Positions 9,030 through 18,334 of a DNA stretch of 64,000 nt are shown in pieces. A program made the translations under genes and the position numbers. Location: contig JAJCZU010000008.1 in NCBI GenBank assembly GCA_029262235.1, positions 124,001 to 188,000 of the forward strand, given 5' to 3'. The stretch is from Candidatus Eiseniibacteriota bacterium. Its GTDB lineage: Bacteria > Orphanbacterota > Orphanbacteria > Orphanbacterales > Orphanbacteraceae. The notes under the pieces were generated by a model, which ran no database searches, was not told the DNA's origin, and saw only the letters and a list, made by a program, of their open reading frames with translations. The stretch's first letter is position 1. Each line of letters opens with the position of its first letter.

Positions 9030-9433
9030 AGGTCTGGTTCGTCGACGACCAGGCCTCGAACCGCGAGCACTGGCGCAAGAGTTTCTCGAAGGGAATCGCG
9101 GGCCTTTCGCTGCGCACATTCGCCGATGTCGACTCGATTCTGGCCGCACTCCGCACCGAGACGCCCGACATCGTATTTATCGATTTCTTTCTCGACGGAC
9201 GCACCGGCCTCGAAGTGGTGGCATTCTGCCGGCGCCGCGCGAACGCGAATCCGTGCCCGGTGCTGATCGCGCACTCGAGCCTCGATTCCGCCAGCGAACG
9301 CATGGTCGAGGGGGGCGCCGACTTCGCCGTCCCGAAGGAGAAAATCGGCGGCGTGATCCCCGCCATCCAGGCCGCGATTCGCAGGAAGGCCGATCTCGAG
9401 GCGATCGTGCGGACACGCCGCTGGCCGGGTTGA
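9026..9433 (+). CDS. Single-domain response regulator (receiver only)
   Basis: 135 residues forming just a CheY-like receiver: acidic pocket VDDQ at 7-9, phospho-acceptor Asp in IVFIDFFLDG near 53, the Thr/Ser position in IAHSS near 80, and the conserved Lys in VPKEK near 101. No output domain follows. ATG at 9026 overlaps the upstream stop (ATGA). No histidine kinase is visible in the window, so the phosphodonor lies elsewhere; pairing with the Cys-cluster protein suggests a common signalling function. Confidence 0.85.
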   Translation: MKVWFVDDQASNREHWRKSFSKGIAGLSLRTFADVDSILAALRTETPDIVFIDFFLDGRTGLEVVAFCRRRANANPCPVLIAHSSLDSASERMVEGGADFAVPKEKIGGVIPAIQAAIRRKADLEAIVRTRRWPG

Positions 9434-9558
9434 CGCCCTGCGCATAACGCGGTAACTTTTTAGGCAGCCGCAACTTCCCCCACGAAAACGAATGCACCCG
9501 GGGACCGGTACGCGCCCCCCGGTCTCAGCGCCCGAACAGGCTGCTCCGAAGGAGTCCG

Positions 9559-12500
9559 ATGAACAGCACGAACGCCCCGGTCCGCATCATTTCCATCCTC
9601 GCCGCGCTTCTGGCGGGGGCGGCTCTTTCGAGTACCGCACACGCCGACATCCTGCTGCAGCGCGCGAACCCGTTTTCGGTCAAGGCGATCAACGGCGCCC
9701 CGATTCCGTATCCGTTCATCGGCGGCTGGTTCAATATCAAGCCCCACTTTGCGGACATCGACAACGACGGCGACGAGGATCTGTTCATCGTCGGTCAGTT
9801 TCCCGATGACCGCGTGAGCTTCTACCGGAACACCGGAACACCCGAAGCGGCGCAATTTGAAATCGTCGAAGAGAGAATGCGCGGCGTCCAGGTTCGCTCG
9901 TTCCTGGAGATCGTGGATATCGACGGCGACGGCGACTTCGACTTCCTGTCGGACCTCGACACGGTGCTTGTCATTCACGAAAACATCGGAACGCCGGAGG
10001 CGCACAGCTTCGTCACGACGACTCCCTCCTACATCGACAGCCTGCCGGACGCGCGATCGGCCGGCCTCAGCAGCTATCCGCGACTGAAAGATCTCGACGG
10101 CGACGGCGATCCCGACTTCTTATATATGAAGGCAATCGGAGGAACCCCGATCTTTCACGAAAACGTGGGAACGCCGACCGAACCTCTGTTCGTGCGCGGC
10201 GAAGAAGGGTGGGGAGGATTCTCGACCAACGAGTTCGGCGGACGCGTAAGCGTGGAGGACAACAAGCACGGATTCGCTTCGCTTACGATCGGCGATATCT
10301 CGAACGACTCTCTGCCCGACATCATCATCGGCGACCTCGTGAACCCGAACCTCTGGTTCTTTCAAAACGTCTCGACCGACAGCATTGCGCAGTTCAACCA
10401 GGTCACACAGTCACTCATTCCCGAGAGCTTCGACAGCCGGCTTGCGAGCGAGATTGCCGATCTCGATTTCGATCAGCGCCTCGAACTCTATGTGTCTTCC
10501 GCCGGTACTTCGGAGCTCGCGGAAGACGGCGTGTTTCGCGTATACGAGCAGGACGCGCCCGGATCGTTCGCGTTCGACCTGCAGGATTCCGTGTTTCTCC
10601 CGTGCATCGACGTCGGCACCCATGGGCGGCCCAGCCTGACGGACTTCGACAACGACGGCGACCTCGATCTCATCGTGTCGGGCGGGAAGACCGAGACGTT
10701 CGGCCAGGACGCGTCCCTGCTGCAATTCTTCGAGAACGTCGGAACGGTGACATCACCGGAGTTCGTGCGGATCGAGCCCGGCACCACTCCGTTCAGCGTC
10801 ATCACCCCCAAACTGTTCAACGAAGGCTACATGACCTTCGCGTTCGGCGATCTTGACGGTGACGACGACCTCGACATGTTCCTCGGTACGTACTGGTCGC
10901 TGCTGCAATACGAAAATACCGGCACGCGGGAAGCGCCGCAGTACACGCTGGTCGGCGAGCCCGACCTGCCGAGCCTCGATTCGGACAACGCGCACACGCC
11001 CGCACTCGGAGACCTCGACAACGACGGCGACCTCGACCTCATCGTAGGGGAGCAGGGCAATTCCTTTACACCCAATCTTTTTCTCTATCGAAACGACGGG
11101 GACGCGCAGAACTTCATGCCCGTGTTCCTGTCCGACAATCGAATCGGAGGGGAATTTTTCCCGCACGGGCTCGACGGCGGACCGGTCTCGGGAACGACCC
11201 AGAACCGGCATTTCGTGCCTACCCTCGTCGACATGAACGGCGACTCGCTGCTCGACATCGTGCTCGGGTACGGGTTCGGCCGCGTCCTTACCGGGCTGAA
11301 CCAGGGCGCGGGATCGTTTCGGTTCGAAAGGGTCGAGAACCATGCGTCGCTCGAAGTGGGACTGGACGCGGCGCCGGCGCTGGGCGACATCGACGGCGAC
11401 GGCGATCTCGATCTCGTGATCGGAGAGCTCGACGGCGGGGTGAATTACTTCGAAACGATCGCGACCCGCTTCCGCGCCGAACGGACGAGCGACGACACGA
11501 CGGTCGTGAGCTGGTTCGCGGGCTTCGACGAAGACCTGGCATTCAGCGTTTACCGGAGCTCGGGCGGCAACAGCCCGTTCACGGAAGTGGCGAGCGGCCT
11601 CGGCGCCGCAGTCTCCGGCGAAAACACCTACTACGACACGGGGCTCGACCCCGCCATCGCCTACGCGTACAAGCTCGCGGCCACCGTAGGCGACACGACG
11701 ATCGTCGATCCCGACAGCGTGTCGACCGACCTCGCCACGTTCGAGTTTCTGGGACTCGAAGCCGGGGCCGCGGGAAGCGCGGTGGAAATCAGCTGGTCGC
11801 TCCTGAACCAGCGCCCCGACGTTTCGTTTCGTCTCGTGCGAAACACCCCGGCGCCGACGGAGTACGTCGTAACGGCGAGCGAGGATGGTTTCCTGTACGA
11901 AGTGCTCGATGAGACGGCGATCCCGGGCAACGATCATCAGTACGAACTCTTCGTGACGATCGGGTCGGTCGAGACACGGCTCGCGGCCGACACTCTCTTC
12001 CTCACGCTTCCGATTCTCGCGATCGGTGAACCCGCGATCACATGGCAGAACAGCGGGTATCGCGTTTTGTGGACCGCCGACCCCGTCTATCCCGGACTCA
12101 CGTTCGATCTCATTCGCATTCAGGGAAGCGACTCGACCGTCGTGAACGCCGAGCCGATCGAGGCTCAGGACGGAACGGCCACGGCTACGGACGCCGGTGT
12201 CGATCCGGGGCGCAGCGTTTCGTACTTTGCGAAGGCGTATTACATGAGTGGAGAAGCGCGCACGGCGGTGCAGAGTGACCTCACAACGGGGACATCTGTT
12301 ACCACCGCGGGCTCACGCTCGTTTTCGTTCGCGCGGATCGTGCCGCATCCCGTACAGCGCCAGGGACAGGAAGTGCGCATCGGTTTCCAGCTTCCGAGCG
12401 CGTCGGATGTGGAAGTCGAAATCTTCAGCATCACGGGTCGGCGCATTCGAACATTGCGCGGATCGTTTGCCGCGGGTCCCGCGCGCGAGCTCTTCTGGGA

Positions 12501-12609
12501 TCTCCGCAACGAAAGTGACGAGACCGTTTCGTCGGGGCGCTACTTTCTGAAAGCACGCGTTGACGGTGTCGCGATCGACCGCACACAATCGGTAACGGTG
12601 GTGCGCTAG
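9559..12609 (+). CDS. Secreted FG-GAP/VCBS repeat protein with C-terminal sorting-like module
   Basis: 1016 residues. A signal peptide (residues 1-29, ending STAHA) leads to a propeller of about seven calcium-binding FG-GAP repeats, each with a DxDxDGDxD loop (DIDNDGDEDLF, DLDGDGDPDF, DFDNDGDLDL, DLDNDGDLDL, DIDGDGDLDL). Residues about 640-920 form fibronectin-III-like beta domains. The last 85 residues (IVPHPVQRQG..., VEIFSITGRRIRTL, SGRYFLKA) match the FlgD-Ig/type-IX-like C-terminal module seen on five other proteins here. Start ATG 9559 follows GAAGGAG. Probably cell-surface or released; ligand unknown. Confidence 0.85.
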   Translation: MNSTNAPVRIISILAALLAGAALSSTAHADILLQRANPFSVKAINGAPIPYPFIGGWFNIKPHFADIDNDGDEDLFIVGQFPDDRVSFYRNTGTPEAAQFEIVEERMRGVQVRSFLEIVDIDGDGDFDFLSDLDTVLVIHENIGTPEAHSFVTTTPSYIDSLPDARSAGLSSYPRLKDLDGDGDPDFLYMKAIGGTPIFHENVGTPTEPLFVRGEEGWGGFSTNEFGGRVSVEDNKHGFASLTIGDISNDSLPDIIIGDLVNPNLWFFQNVSTDSIAQFNQVTQSLIPESFDSRLASEIADLDFDQRLELYVSSAGTSELAEDGVFRVYEQDAPGSFAFDLQDSVFLPCIDVGTHGRPSLTDFDNDGDLDLIVSGGKTETFGQDASLLQFFENVGTVTSPEFVRIEPGTTPFSVITPKLFNEGYMTFAFGDLDGDDDLDMFLGTYWSLLQYENTGTREAPQYTLVGEPDLPSLDSDNAHTPALGDLDNDGDLDLIVGEQGNSFTPNLFLYRNDGDAQNFMPVFLSDNRIGGEFFPHGLDGGPVSGTTQNRHFVPTLVDMNGDSLLDIVLGYGFGRVLTGLNQGAGSFRFERVENHASLEVGLDAAPALGDIDGDGDLDLVIGELDGGVNYFETIATRFRAERTSDDTTVVSWFAGFDEDLAFSVYRSSGGNSPFTEVASGLGAAVSGENTYYDTGLDPAIAYAYKLAATVGDTTIVDPDSVSTDLATFEFLGLEAGAAGSAVEISWSLLNQRPDVSFRLVRNTPAPTEYVVTASEDGFLYEVLDETAIPGNDHQYELFVTIGSVETRLAADTLFLTLPILAIGEPAITWQNSGYRVLWTADPVYPGLTFDLIRIQGSDSTVVNAEPIEAQDGTATATDAGVDPGRSVSYFAKAYYMSGEARTAVQSDLTTGTSVTTAGSRSFSFARIVPHPVQRQGQEVRIGFQLPSASDVEVEIFSITGRRIRTLRGSFAAGPARELFWDLRNESDETVSSGRYFLKARVDGVAIDRTQSVTVVR

Positions 12610-12627
12610 CTTTCCTCGCGCTTTCTC

Positions 12628-14475
12628 CTATCGCACGAGCAGCATTTTGCGGGTCACCGGACGGCCGTCCACCACAACACGCGAGAAGTAGGTTCCGGAG
12701 GCAACCGGCACCCCTGCTTCGTCGTTACCGTCCCAGATGACCCGCTGTTCTCCCTGCTCGAAAGCCGTCACTTCGAACGACCGCACGAGCCTTCCTGTTA
12801 CGTCATGAATCGAAAGCGCGGCGACCGAGCCGGGGCTCATTCGAAATCGAATCTCGGTCGTCGGATTGAAAGGATTGGGGCGATTCTCGAGCGCTCCGCG
12901 CCGATCGGGTATGGCGCTCGCGCCGCCCGCCCCGCCCACGCCGGTCGCGTTCGGTTCGACGATCGTCAGCAGCTGGTCGGCCGCCACATTCGTGAGCACC
13001 TGCACGGTACCCGATGTCCAGTGCACGATCACGCTGTCGACGGTCGTCGCCGCGCCGAGCCCGAAGTGCTGCACCAGATCGGGCTGCATCGCCGTTGCCG
13101 TGACGCCGCCGAATACATTGCGTACCTGCTTCGTCTCGCCGCCGCCCGGATCCGCAACCACGTCAATAATCGTCCCGATACCGGCGCGGTTCGAGGCGGT
13201 TCCCTCGAGCTTCACTTCGAGCCAGTGGTTCGCGTTCCCCTCGTTTCGATAGAGCAGGTTCGGCACGGGGTTGCCTGAAAACGTGCCGTCGTCCGTGAAC
13301 GTGAGCACGTAGATGTCGAGATCGCCGTCGCGGTCGTAGTCCCCCCACTCGCCCCCCTGCGGCGAGTCGATCGGGAGACCGAGATCGCCGAACGCGGCCG
13401 CGGGCAGGTCCGTGAACGTGCCACCGCCCTCGTTTCGATACAGGTTCGACCGCACGATGGGGTTCACCTGATGCGGCACGAAGAGATCGAGATCGCCGTC
13501 GTTGTCGTAGTCGCCCCACGACCCGGAGCTCGAATTGATCGCGATGTTTTCGAGCGGCGTGTCGAGCCGCTGATGAAACGTGCCGGCGTCGTTTCGAAAC
13601 AAGCGATCGGTCTGTGCGGCAACCGGCAGAAACACGTCGAAGTCGCCGTCGTTATCGTAATCGGCCCATGTCGCCGAGAAATCAGTCGCCGGCCCGTCGT
13701 CCGTCAGGCCGCTCCCGGTTTCGACGAAGAACGAATCGGCGACCCCCGTTTCGATCAGCATGTTCACGTAGAGTTCGTTCGTCGCACCGTGCTGCGCGAT
13801 ATAGAGATCCTGGTCGCCGTCGCGATCAAAATCGATCCACCCTTCGATCATCCCGGCGGACGTCTTGACGAACGGGAACTGGTCGAGCCGGTCGAAAGAG
13901 CCCGCATCGTTTCGATAGAAGTGCGAAAGCGTGTTGTTCGAGCCGCCTGCGAAGAGATCGAGGTCGCCGTCGTTGTCGTAGTCGGTCCACGTGCTGCTCG
14001 ACGTATACGCACTGTCGGCCGTGAGCTCGGTCTCGACCCACCCTCCGGTCGTCGCGAGATCGTTTCGATAATACTGATTCGGCAGCGGAAAGAGCGACGC
14101 GCCGCCCGCGATCACCCGCCCCCACCGGCTTCGAAAGAGGTCGAGGTCGCCGTCGTTGTCGAAGTCGCCCAGGGCCCCCACGGTCGTGATGCGATTGACG
14201 TTCGGGTTCACGGGCGCGCCCGCGAGCGAGGAAAACGTGCCGTCCCCTTCGTTTCGATAGAGATAGGCGCCGGCGCCTGACGAAAAGAGGTCCGGGTAGC
14301 CGTTGCCGGTCAGGTCTCCCCAGTTCGCGCCGACCCCCAGGTAGGCGTCCGTGACCGGCGGCCCCGCGTTCGTGATCTTCGAGAATGTGGCGAACGCGGG
14401 CACGGGCGCGGCCGTTTCCAGCACAGGTCCCAGCACAGTTCCGAGCGCAAACAGCGCGAAAAAATGACGGTACAT
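12628..14475 (-). CDS. Secreted VCBS/CRTAC1-like protein with ASPIC/UnbV domain and C-terminal sorting module
   Basis: 615 residues from the ATG at 14475, chosen because AGAGGAG precedes it and it opens a good signal peptide (MYRHFFALFALGTVLG, cleavage near AFA). About nine FG-GAP/VCBS repeats follow (DYDNDGDLDLFAGG, DFDRDGDQDLYI and similar). An ASPIC/UnbV domain sits near 445-530 (NHWLEVKLEGTASNRAGIG). The end has ENRPNPFNPTTEIRF and SGTYFSRV with final KMLLVR. It converges with the preceding FG-GAP gene across 18 bases. Extracellular adhesion or surface display is the family expectation; substrate unknown. Confidence 0.87.
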   Translation of the reverse strand: MYRHFFALFALGTVLGPVLETAAPVPAFATFSKITNAGPPVTDAYLGVGANWGDLTGNGYPDLFSSGAGAYLYRNEGDGTFSSLAGAPVNPNVNRITTVGALGDFDNDGDLDLFRSRWGRVIAGGASLFPLPNQYYRNDLATTGGWVETELTADSAYTSSSTWTDYDNDGDLDLFAGGSNNTLSHFYRNDAGSFDRLDQFPFVKTSAGMIEGWIDFDRDGDQDLYIAQHGATNELYVNMLIETGVADSFFVETGSGLTDDGPATDFSATWADYDNDGDFDVFLPVAAQTDRLFRNDAGTFHQRLDTPLENIAINSSSGSWGDYDNDGDLDLFVPHQVNPIVRSNLYRNEGGGTFTDLPAAAFGDLGLPIDSPQGGEWGDYDRDGDLDIYVLTFTDDGTFSGNPVPNLLYRNEGNANHWLEVKLEGTASNRAGIGTIIDVVADPGGGETKQVRNVFGGVTATAMQPDLVQHFGLGAATTVDSVIVHWTSGTVQVLTNVAADQLLTIVEPNATGVGGAGGASAIPDRRGALENRPNPFNPTTEIRFRMSPGSVAALSIHDVTGRLVRSFEVTAFEQGEQRVIWDGNDEAGVPVASGTYFSRVVVDGRPVTRKMLLVR

Positions 14476-14606
14476 CGAGTCTCCTCTTCCCGGACCGGCG
14501 GTCCCATCGGGCGGAAGTCTGTTTCGGTATGCGACTATCATCCCGCATGCGGAACGATCCGTCGTCTCATCGGGGGGGATGGGACTTGAAGCGTGGGAAA
14601 TGGGAC

Positions 14607-15770
14607 TTATTGAGAAGGGACGTGCTCCGCCATCCAGGCGGACGGCGTCTTGCCGGCGTGTTTTTTGAATATGCGGTTGAAGGACGATTTGCTCGTAAAA
14701 CCGGAATCGAGCGCAATGCCGAGAATCGTAAGTTCACCAGGCCCGCCCGCGAGGCGCCGCTTCACTTCTTCCACTCGATATTCGTTCACGAAATCGAAGA
14801 AGTTCAGGCCGTAATCCTGATTCAGCACCTGCGAAACATGATTGGGCGTCGACCCCACGGCCGCGGCCAGATCGCCGAGGCGCAGATCGGGGTTCAGATA
14901 AAGCCTGTCGTCGCGCATCGCAGCCCGGATCGTGCCCGCCAGCGCCTCTTTCTCCACCGCGCCGAGCCCGGAACGCGCGTAGGAAGCGCGGCTCCCATTG
15001 TCGGCGCGGCCTTCGGTCGGAAGGTCGACGCCGCTCTCCCCCCCGATCGATTGCTGCGGCAGCGGTTCCGACCAGACGGACCAGGCCGCCAGGATCGCAA
15101 TCACGTTCAACGTGGCCGCCATCACATACTCGAACGCGGTGATATGCGTGCCGCCGAACATCATGTGAAGCATGCCGCCGAGCGTCGCGATCAGAAACAG
15201 CAGCAGCCCGAGAGTCAGCTTCTTCAGAAGCCCGATCGAATCGATGCCCGCGTGCGCCGTTGTCTGGAGCAGCCGCCCCCGGAACGCGCCGATCACACGA
15301 TACGACACGAGCACGTAGATCGCCGTCTGCGCGAGATGCACGCCCATCACCCAGTACCCGCCGATCGGATAGACATAGTGCCGCGTGATTTCGCCGCCTG
15401 GAAGGCCCAGGTAGTGCGGCGCCATGTTGGCGGCGAACAGAATCGCGGGGAGCGCGTGCGCCAGCGCGGGAAGCGGCCTGATCCGCCGGCCGGCGAGGGA
15501 CCAGGCGAAACCGTAGTAGAGCGGCCCCATCAGAAAGAAGAGCGGAGTGGAGTGAAAAATGATCGGAAACTTCGCGTAGTAGCCGGATATCATCGCGATG
15601 AAGTCGAGGTTCATCCAGCAGGCGATGCCGATGAGACCCGCGAGACAAAGGCTCGGCGTGCGGGCCAGGCGCGGGCGAAGCACGAGAAGCGCGCACACGA
15701 AGACGCCCACGCCCACCGTCATCAGCATCAGGGCGCTCCAGAAATCGAGTGTGAGCCAGGGTGTGTTCAT
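14607..15770 (-). CDS. AraC-family regulator with multi-pass membrane N-terminus
   Basis: 387 residues. The first ~240 contain about seven hydrophobic spans (for example LMLMTVGVGVFVCALLVL, LTLGLLLFLIATLGGML). The C-terminal ~105 residues are an AraC/XylS double helix-turn-helix (LRLGDLAAAVGSTPNHVSQ, ILGIALDSGFTSKSSFNRIF). This resembles membrane-bound AraC regulators that sense an extracytoplasmic signal through a 7TM-like unit. ATG at 15770 gives the first span directly. It follows the VOC gene on the same strand by 129 bases and lies upstream of the VCBS gene, a possible target. Confidence 0.87.
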   Translation of the reverse strand: MNTPWLTLDFWSALMLMTVGVGVFVCALLVLRPRLARTPSLCLAGLIGIACWMNLDFIAMISGYYAKFPIIFHSTPLFFLMGPLYYGFAWSLAGRRIRPLPALAHALPAILFAANMAPHYLGLPGGEITRHYVYPIGGYWVMGVHLAQTAIYVLVSYRVIGAFRGRLLQTTAHAGIDSIGLLKKLTLGLLLFLIATLGGMLHMMFGGTHITAFEYVMAATLNVIAILAAWSVWSEPLPQQSIGGESGVDLPTEGRADNGSRASYARSGLGAVEKEALAGTIRAAMRDDRLYLNPDLRLGDLAAAVGSTPNHVSQVLNQDYGLNFFDFVNEYRVEEVKRRLAGGPGELTILGIALDSGFTSKSSFNRIFKKHAGKTPSAWMAEHVPSQ

Positions 15771-15796
15771 GGCGCCCGGGTGATTCGTACGTGCGG

Positions 15797-15830
15797 GTAG
15801 TCGTCGGATTCGGCTTGCGACTACTATACA
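15797..15830 (-). promoter_or_regulatory. Dyad next to a -10-like box upstream of the membrane AraC gene
   Basis: GTAGTCG (15797-15803) and CGACTAC (15818-15824) form a perfect 7-base inverted repeat with 14 bases between. On the minus strand the right arm overlaps TATAGT, a -10-like box 50 bases ahead of the ATG at 15770. It could be an operator for autoregulation. No clear -35 is present. Confidence 0.3.
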
Positions 15831-15899
15831 CAGAATCGCGCAAAACGAAACCCGGCCCTGGTCGTGAGAGAGACCGCCGTCTATCGACTGCTTCGGCTT

Positions 15900-16454
15900 T
15901 CAGTCGTGCGGACCGGCCAGTCGCAGCTTGTTGCCGTCCGGATCATGGAAGTCCGCCAGGCTGACTACACCCGGTATGTGAATGGTCGGCCCGTCGAACG
16001 TAACGCCGCGCGCTTCGAGTGTCGCGCGTGCGCGCTCGAGATTCCCCACGCCGAGATTGAGTGACACCGTGCCGCTCCCCTTCGGCTCGGGCTGCACGCC
16101 GAGGCCGATCGTAACGCCGGCGATTCCGAGCTTCATGCGCGCCCACTGAATCGCGTCGGTGCGCGACTCGAGTTCGAAGCCCAGCACATCCTGATAGAAC
16201 GCGATCGATCGATCGAGATCGGCTACCGCAAGCTGAACGAGCAGCACCGGCTGAAGACCGAGCTCGTCTCTCGCGTCGGTTGTGGTCGTGCCCGTTTCGG
16301 TTGTGGTCGTGCTCGCTTCGGCTGCTGTGGCGGTCGTTTCCGTCCCGCCCTGCTCCTCGGCGTTCACTTCAGCCGGCACTGCCGGCAACCCGGCAAACAT
16401 CGCGATCATCAGCATGCTCGACATCCAGTGATGCCCCACGGCGATTCGTCGCAT
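15900..16454 (-). CDS. Secreted VOC-superfamily (glyoxalase/bleomycin-resistance fold) protein
   Basis: 184 residues from the ATG at 16454, chosen for the GGAAGGAGA ribosome site just before it. The N-terminus is a signal peptide (MSSMLMIAMFAGLPAVPAEV region), then a Thr-rich linker (TTTTETGTTTT). The rest is one VOC domain: VQLAVADLDRSIAFYQDVLG, then SLNLGVGNLERARATLEARG and VVSLADFHDPDGNKLRLAG. VOC proteins bind a divalent metal and act on small molecules or bind drugs; most are cytosolic, so an exported copy is unusual. Reaction unknown. Sits between the GMC oxidoreductase and the AraC-type gene on the same strand. Confidence 0.8.
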   Translation of the reverse strand: MRRIAVGHHWMSSMLMIAMFAGLPAVPAEVNAEEQGGTETTATAAEASTTTTETGTTTTDARDELGLQPVLLVQLAVADLDRSIAFYQDVLGFELESRTDAIQWARMKLGIAGVTIGLGVQPEPKGSGTVSLNLGVGNLERARATLEARGVTFDGPTIHIPGVVSLADFHDPDGNKLRLAGPHD

Positions 16455-16615
16455 TCCAGCTCTCCTTCCGCCCTCCCGGGCTCCACGGATACACGGCGTC
16501 ATGAATAGAACGATCGAACCATGCCGGAATCGACAGAGCACGTAAAAAATACGCAATACCCGGTCGTACGTGGTCGGTACGGTCGCCGCGCCCACTTCGA
16601 CTCGGCCCGGAGGAC

Positions 16616-18121
16616 TCAATCGGTCCCGCGCAGCCGATCTCCGAGCCGGTGGGCAAGCGCCACGATCGTGAGGGTCGGGTTCGGAAGGGCCCCCGTTACG
16701 AAGACCGCACTGCCCGCCACATACAGGTTCTCCGTACCGTGAACACGCAGCCCCGGGTCAACGACGCTGTGCGCGGGATCGAGACCCGTGCGCGCGCCTC
16801 CGAGATGATGGTGCTGCCACCCCATATCCCCTTCAGGCAGAATCGTGCCGCTCCCGAGCCTGGCGAAGAGCGAGCGCACAATCCCCTCGCCCCGCTCCCA
16901 GAGTCGCGCGTCCTGGTCCGTGAAACGCAAATGGAGCGCGGCGCCGACATCGCCGAATCCGTCGGTGACGCGATCGGAAAGCGCGATCCGGTTGTCGGGA
17001 TCGGGACGCATTTCGATGCCGAGCTTGATTGTGATTTCCTCGGGCGCTTTCGGACGGCCATATAGAGCGAGCGCAATCCCGCCGCTCCCCTCGGCGCGAA
17101 GCGGCGCACAATACTCGTAGGTGCGTCCGACCTGCCAGCGCGAGAACGGAGGAATCCCCGGAACGGGGGCCTTGAACTGGCGATAGGGATGTTCCATGAA
17201 GAAGCGACCGAGCGCGCCGCTCCGGTTGCCGAGCCCGCGCGGAAACGCGGCGGTGCGGGCACGAAGCAGCAGGCGGGCCGATTCGACGGCACCGCACGCG
17301 ATCACGAACGAGCGGGCGCGCACTTCGTGCTGAATCCCGGAATACGTTTTGACATGCGCTGCCACTGCGCGCCCGAACGGCCCGATGTCGAACCCCACGA
17401 CTGTGGCGCCCGAAACGAGCGCGAGGTTCCGGTGCCGGCTGAGCGCCGGGATCACGTCGCGCGCGAAACGGACAGGCTCGCTGCGCGCGGGATCGGGAGC
17501 GTGTGCGAATGGGGGAAAATCCACGGTGAGGCCCGCGCGCTTCGCAAGGGCCCGCATCTCTGCGATATCGATCAGCGGCGTGCCGGGCAGCTCTTCCTCG
17601 CGCGGCGCACGCTCGCCGCGCGACGGGCCGCCCACAACATGCAGCGTCTGCTCGGCGCGGCGATAGTACGGCTTCAGTTCTTCGTAGCCGAACGGCCACG
17701 GATTCTCAGGCGGCGTGAGCGGGTGCGGTTCGAAATCGGCGGGGAGCATACGCGGTGCGCGGCCCGTCCAGACGGCCGTTGTCCCCCCGACTGCCCGCAC
17801 GCGCGTGTCGGCCAGCGGGTAGTCGAGCCCGATCGTTTCGTACGCGTCCAGTTTCTGCGCGCGCGCGGTCCCCACCGTGTCCAGGAAGGCGCTGCCCGAC
17901 TCGAGAATGACAACGCGCTTCCCCGCATTCAGCAGATCGATCGCCAGAGCCGACCCCGCCGGCCCCGACCCGATGATACAGACGTCGATGTCGCTCCGCC
18001 CGGCCACGTCTTCGAGCACCGCAAACCGCGTGTCCTCCGCGCTCCATTTACGGCGCGCGCATCCGGCAAGCGCGAGCAGGAGCGAACCGGCCGTGCCGAA
18101 CAGAAATTCACGTCGTTTCAT
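16616..18121 (-). CDS. Tat-exported lipoprotein GMC oxidoreductase
   Basis: 501 residues. The leader MKRREFLFGTAGSLLLALAGC has a twin arginine and a lipobox LAGC, so a folded, cofactor-loaded protein probably anchored to a membrane outside the cytoplasm. An FAD fold follows (VCIIGSGPAGSALAIDL), with GGTTAVWTGRAPR further on. The C-terminal GMC domain has QHHLGGARTG and LYVAGSAVFVTGALPNPTLT, with the catalytic His region intact. The family oxidises alcohols, sugars or related substrates; the electron acceptor here is unknown. No good ribosome site precedes the ATG. The next gene on this strand encodes the secreted VOC protein, so the two may act in the same compartment. Confidence 0.88.
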   Translation of the reverse strand: MKRREFLFGTAGSLLLALAGCARRKWSAEDTRFAVLEDVAGRSDIDVCIIGSGPAGSALAIDLLNAGKRVVILESGSAFLDTVGTARAQKLDAYETIGLDYPLADTRVRAVGGTTAVWTGRAPRMLPADFEPHPLTPPENPWPFGYEELKPYYRRAEQTLHVVGGPSRGERAPREEELPGTPLIDIAEMRALAKRAGLTVDFPPFAHAPDPARSEPVRFARDVIPALSRHRNLALVSGATVVGFDIGPFGRAVAAHVKTYSGIQHEVRARSFVIACGAVESARLLLRARTAAFPRGLGNRSGALGRFFMEHPYRQFKAPVPGIPPFSRWQVGRTYEYCAPLRAEGSGGIALALYGRPKAPEEITIKLGIEMRPDPDNRIALSDRVTDGFGDVGAALHLRFTDQDARLWERGEGIVRSLFARLGSGTILPEGDMGWQHHHLGGARTGLDPAHSVVDPGLRVHGTENLYVAGSAVFVTGALPNPTLTIVALAHRLGDRLRGTD

Positions 18122-18158
18122 GAGTGCACGGGCGCCATGACAATCTCTCCTGCATCAA

Positions 18159-18212
18159 GCGTACAGCTATCACGCGTACAGCCCGGATGAAGTCGCGCCG
18201 ATCAAGTCGCGC
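18159..18212. repeat. Two pairs of short direct repeats in the GMC upstream region
   Basis: GCGTACAGC occurs at 18159-18167 and 18174-18182 (15-base phase); AAGTCGCGC occurs at 18190-18198 and 18204-18212 (14-base phase). They lie in the 213-base gap between divergent genes (GMC oxidoreductase leftward, GNAT-like gene rightward), which otherwise shows no gene. Binding sites for a regulator are possible. Confidence 0.4.
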
Positions 18213-18334
18213 GGCTCACGGCTTGCGATGATCGCAATGATGGTCTCGGCGCATAGTACCATGTAGGCTCGCACCCTGGGCTCGCACCGATGAGCAGGCG
18301 CGCGTCAGGGGTGGGGAACCGAGGGTAAGCACGC

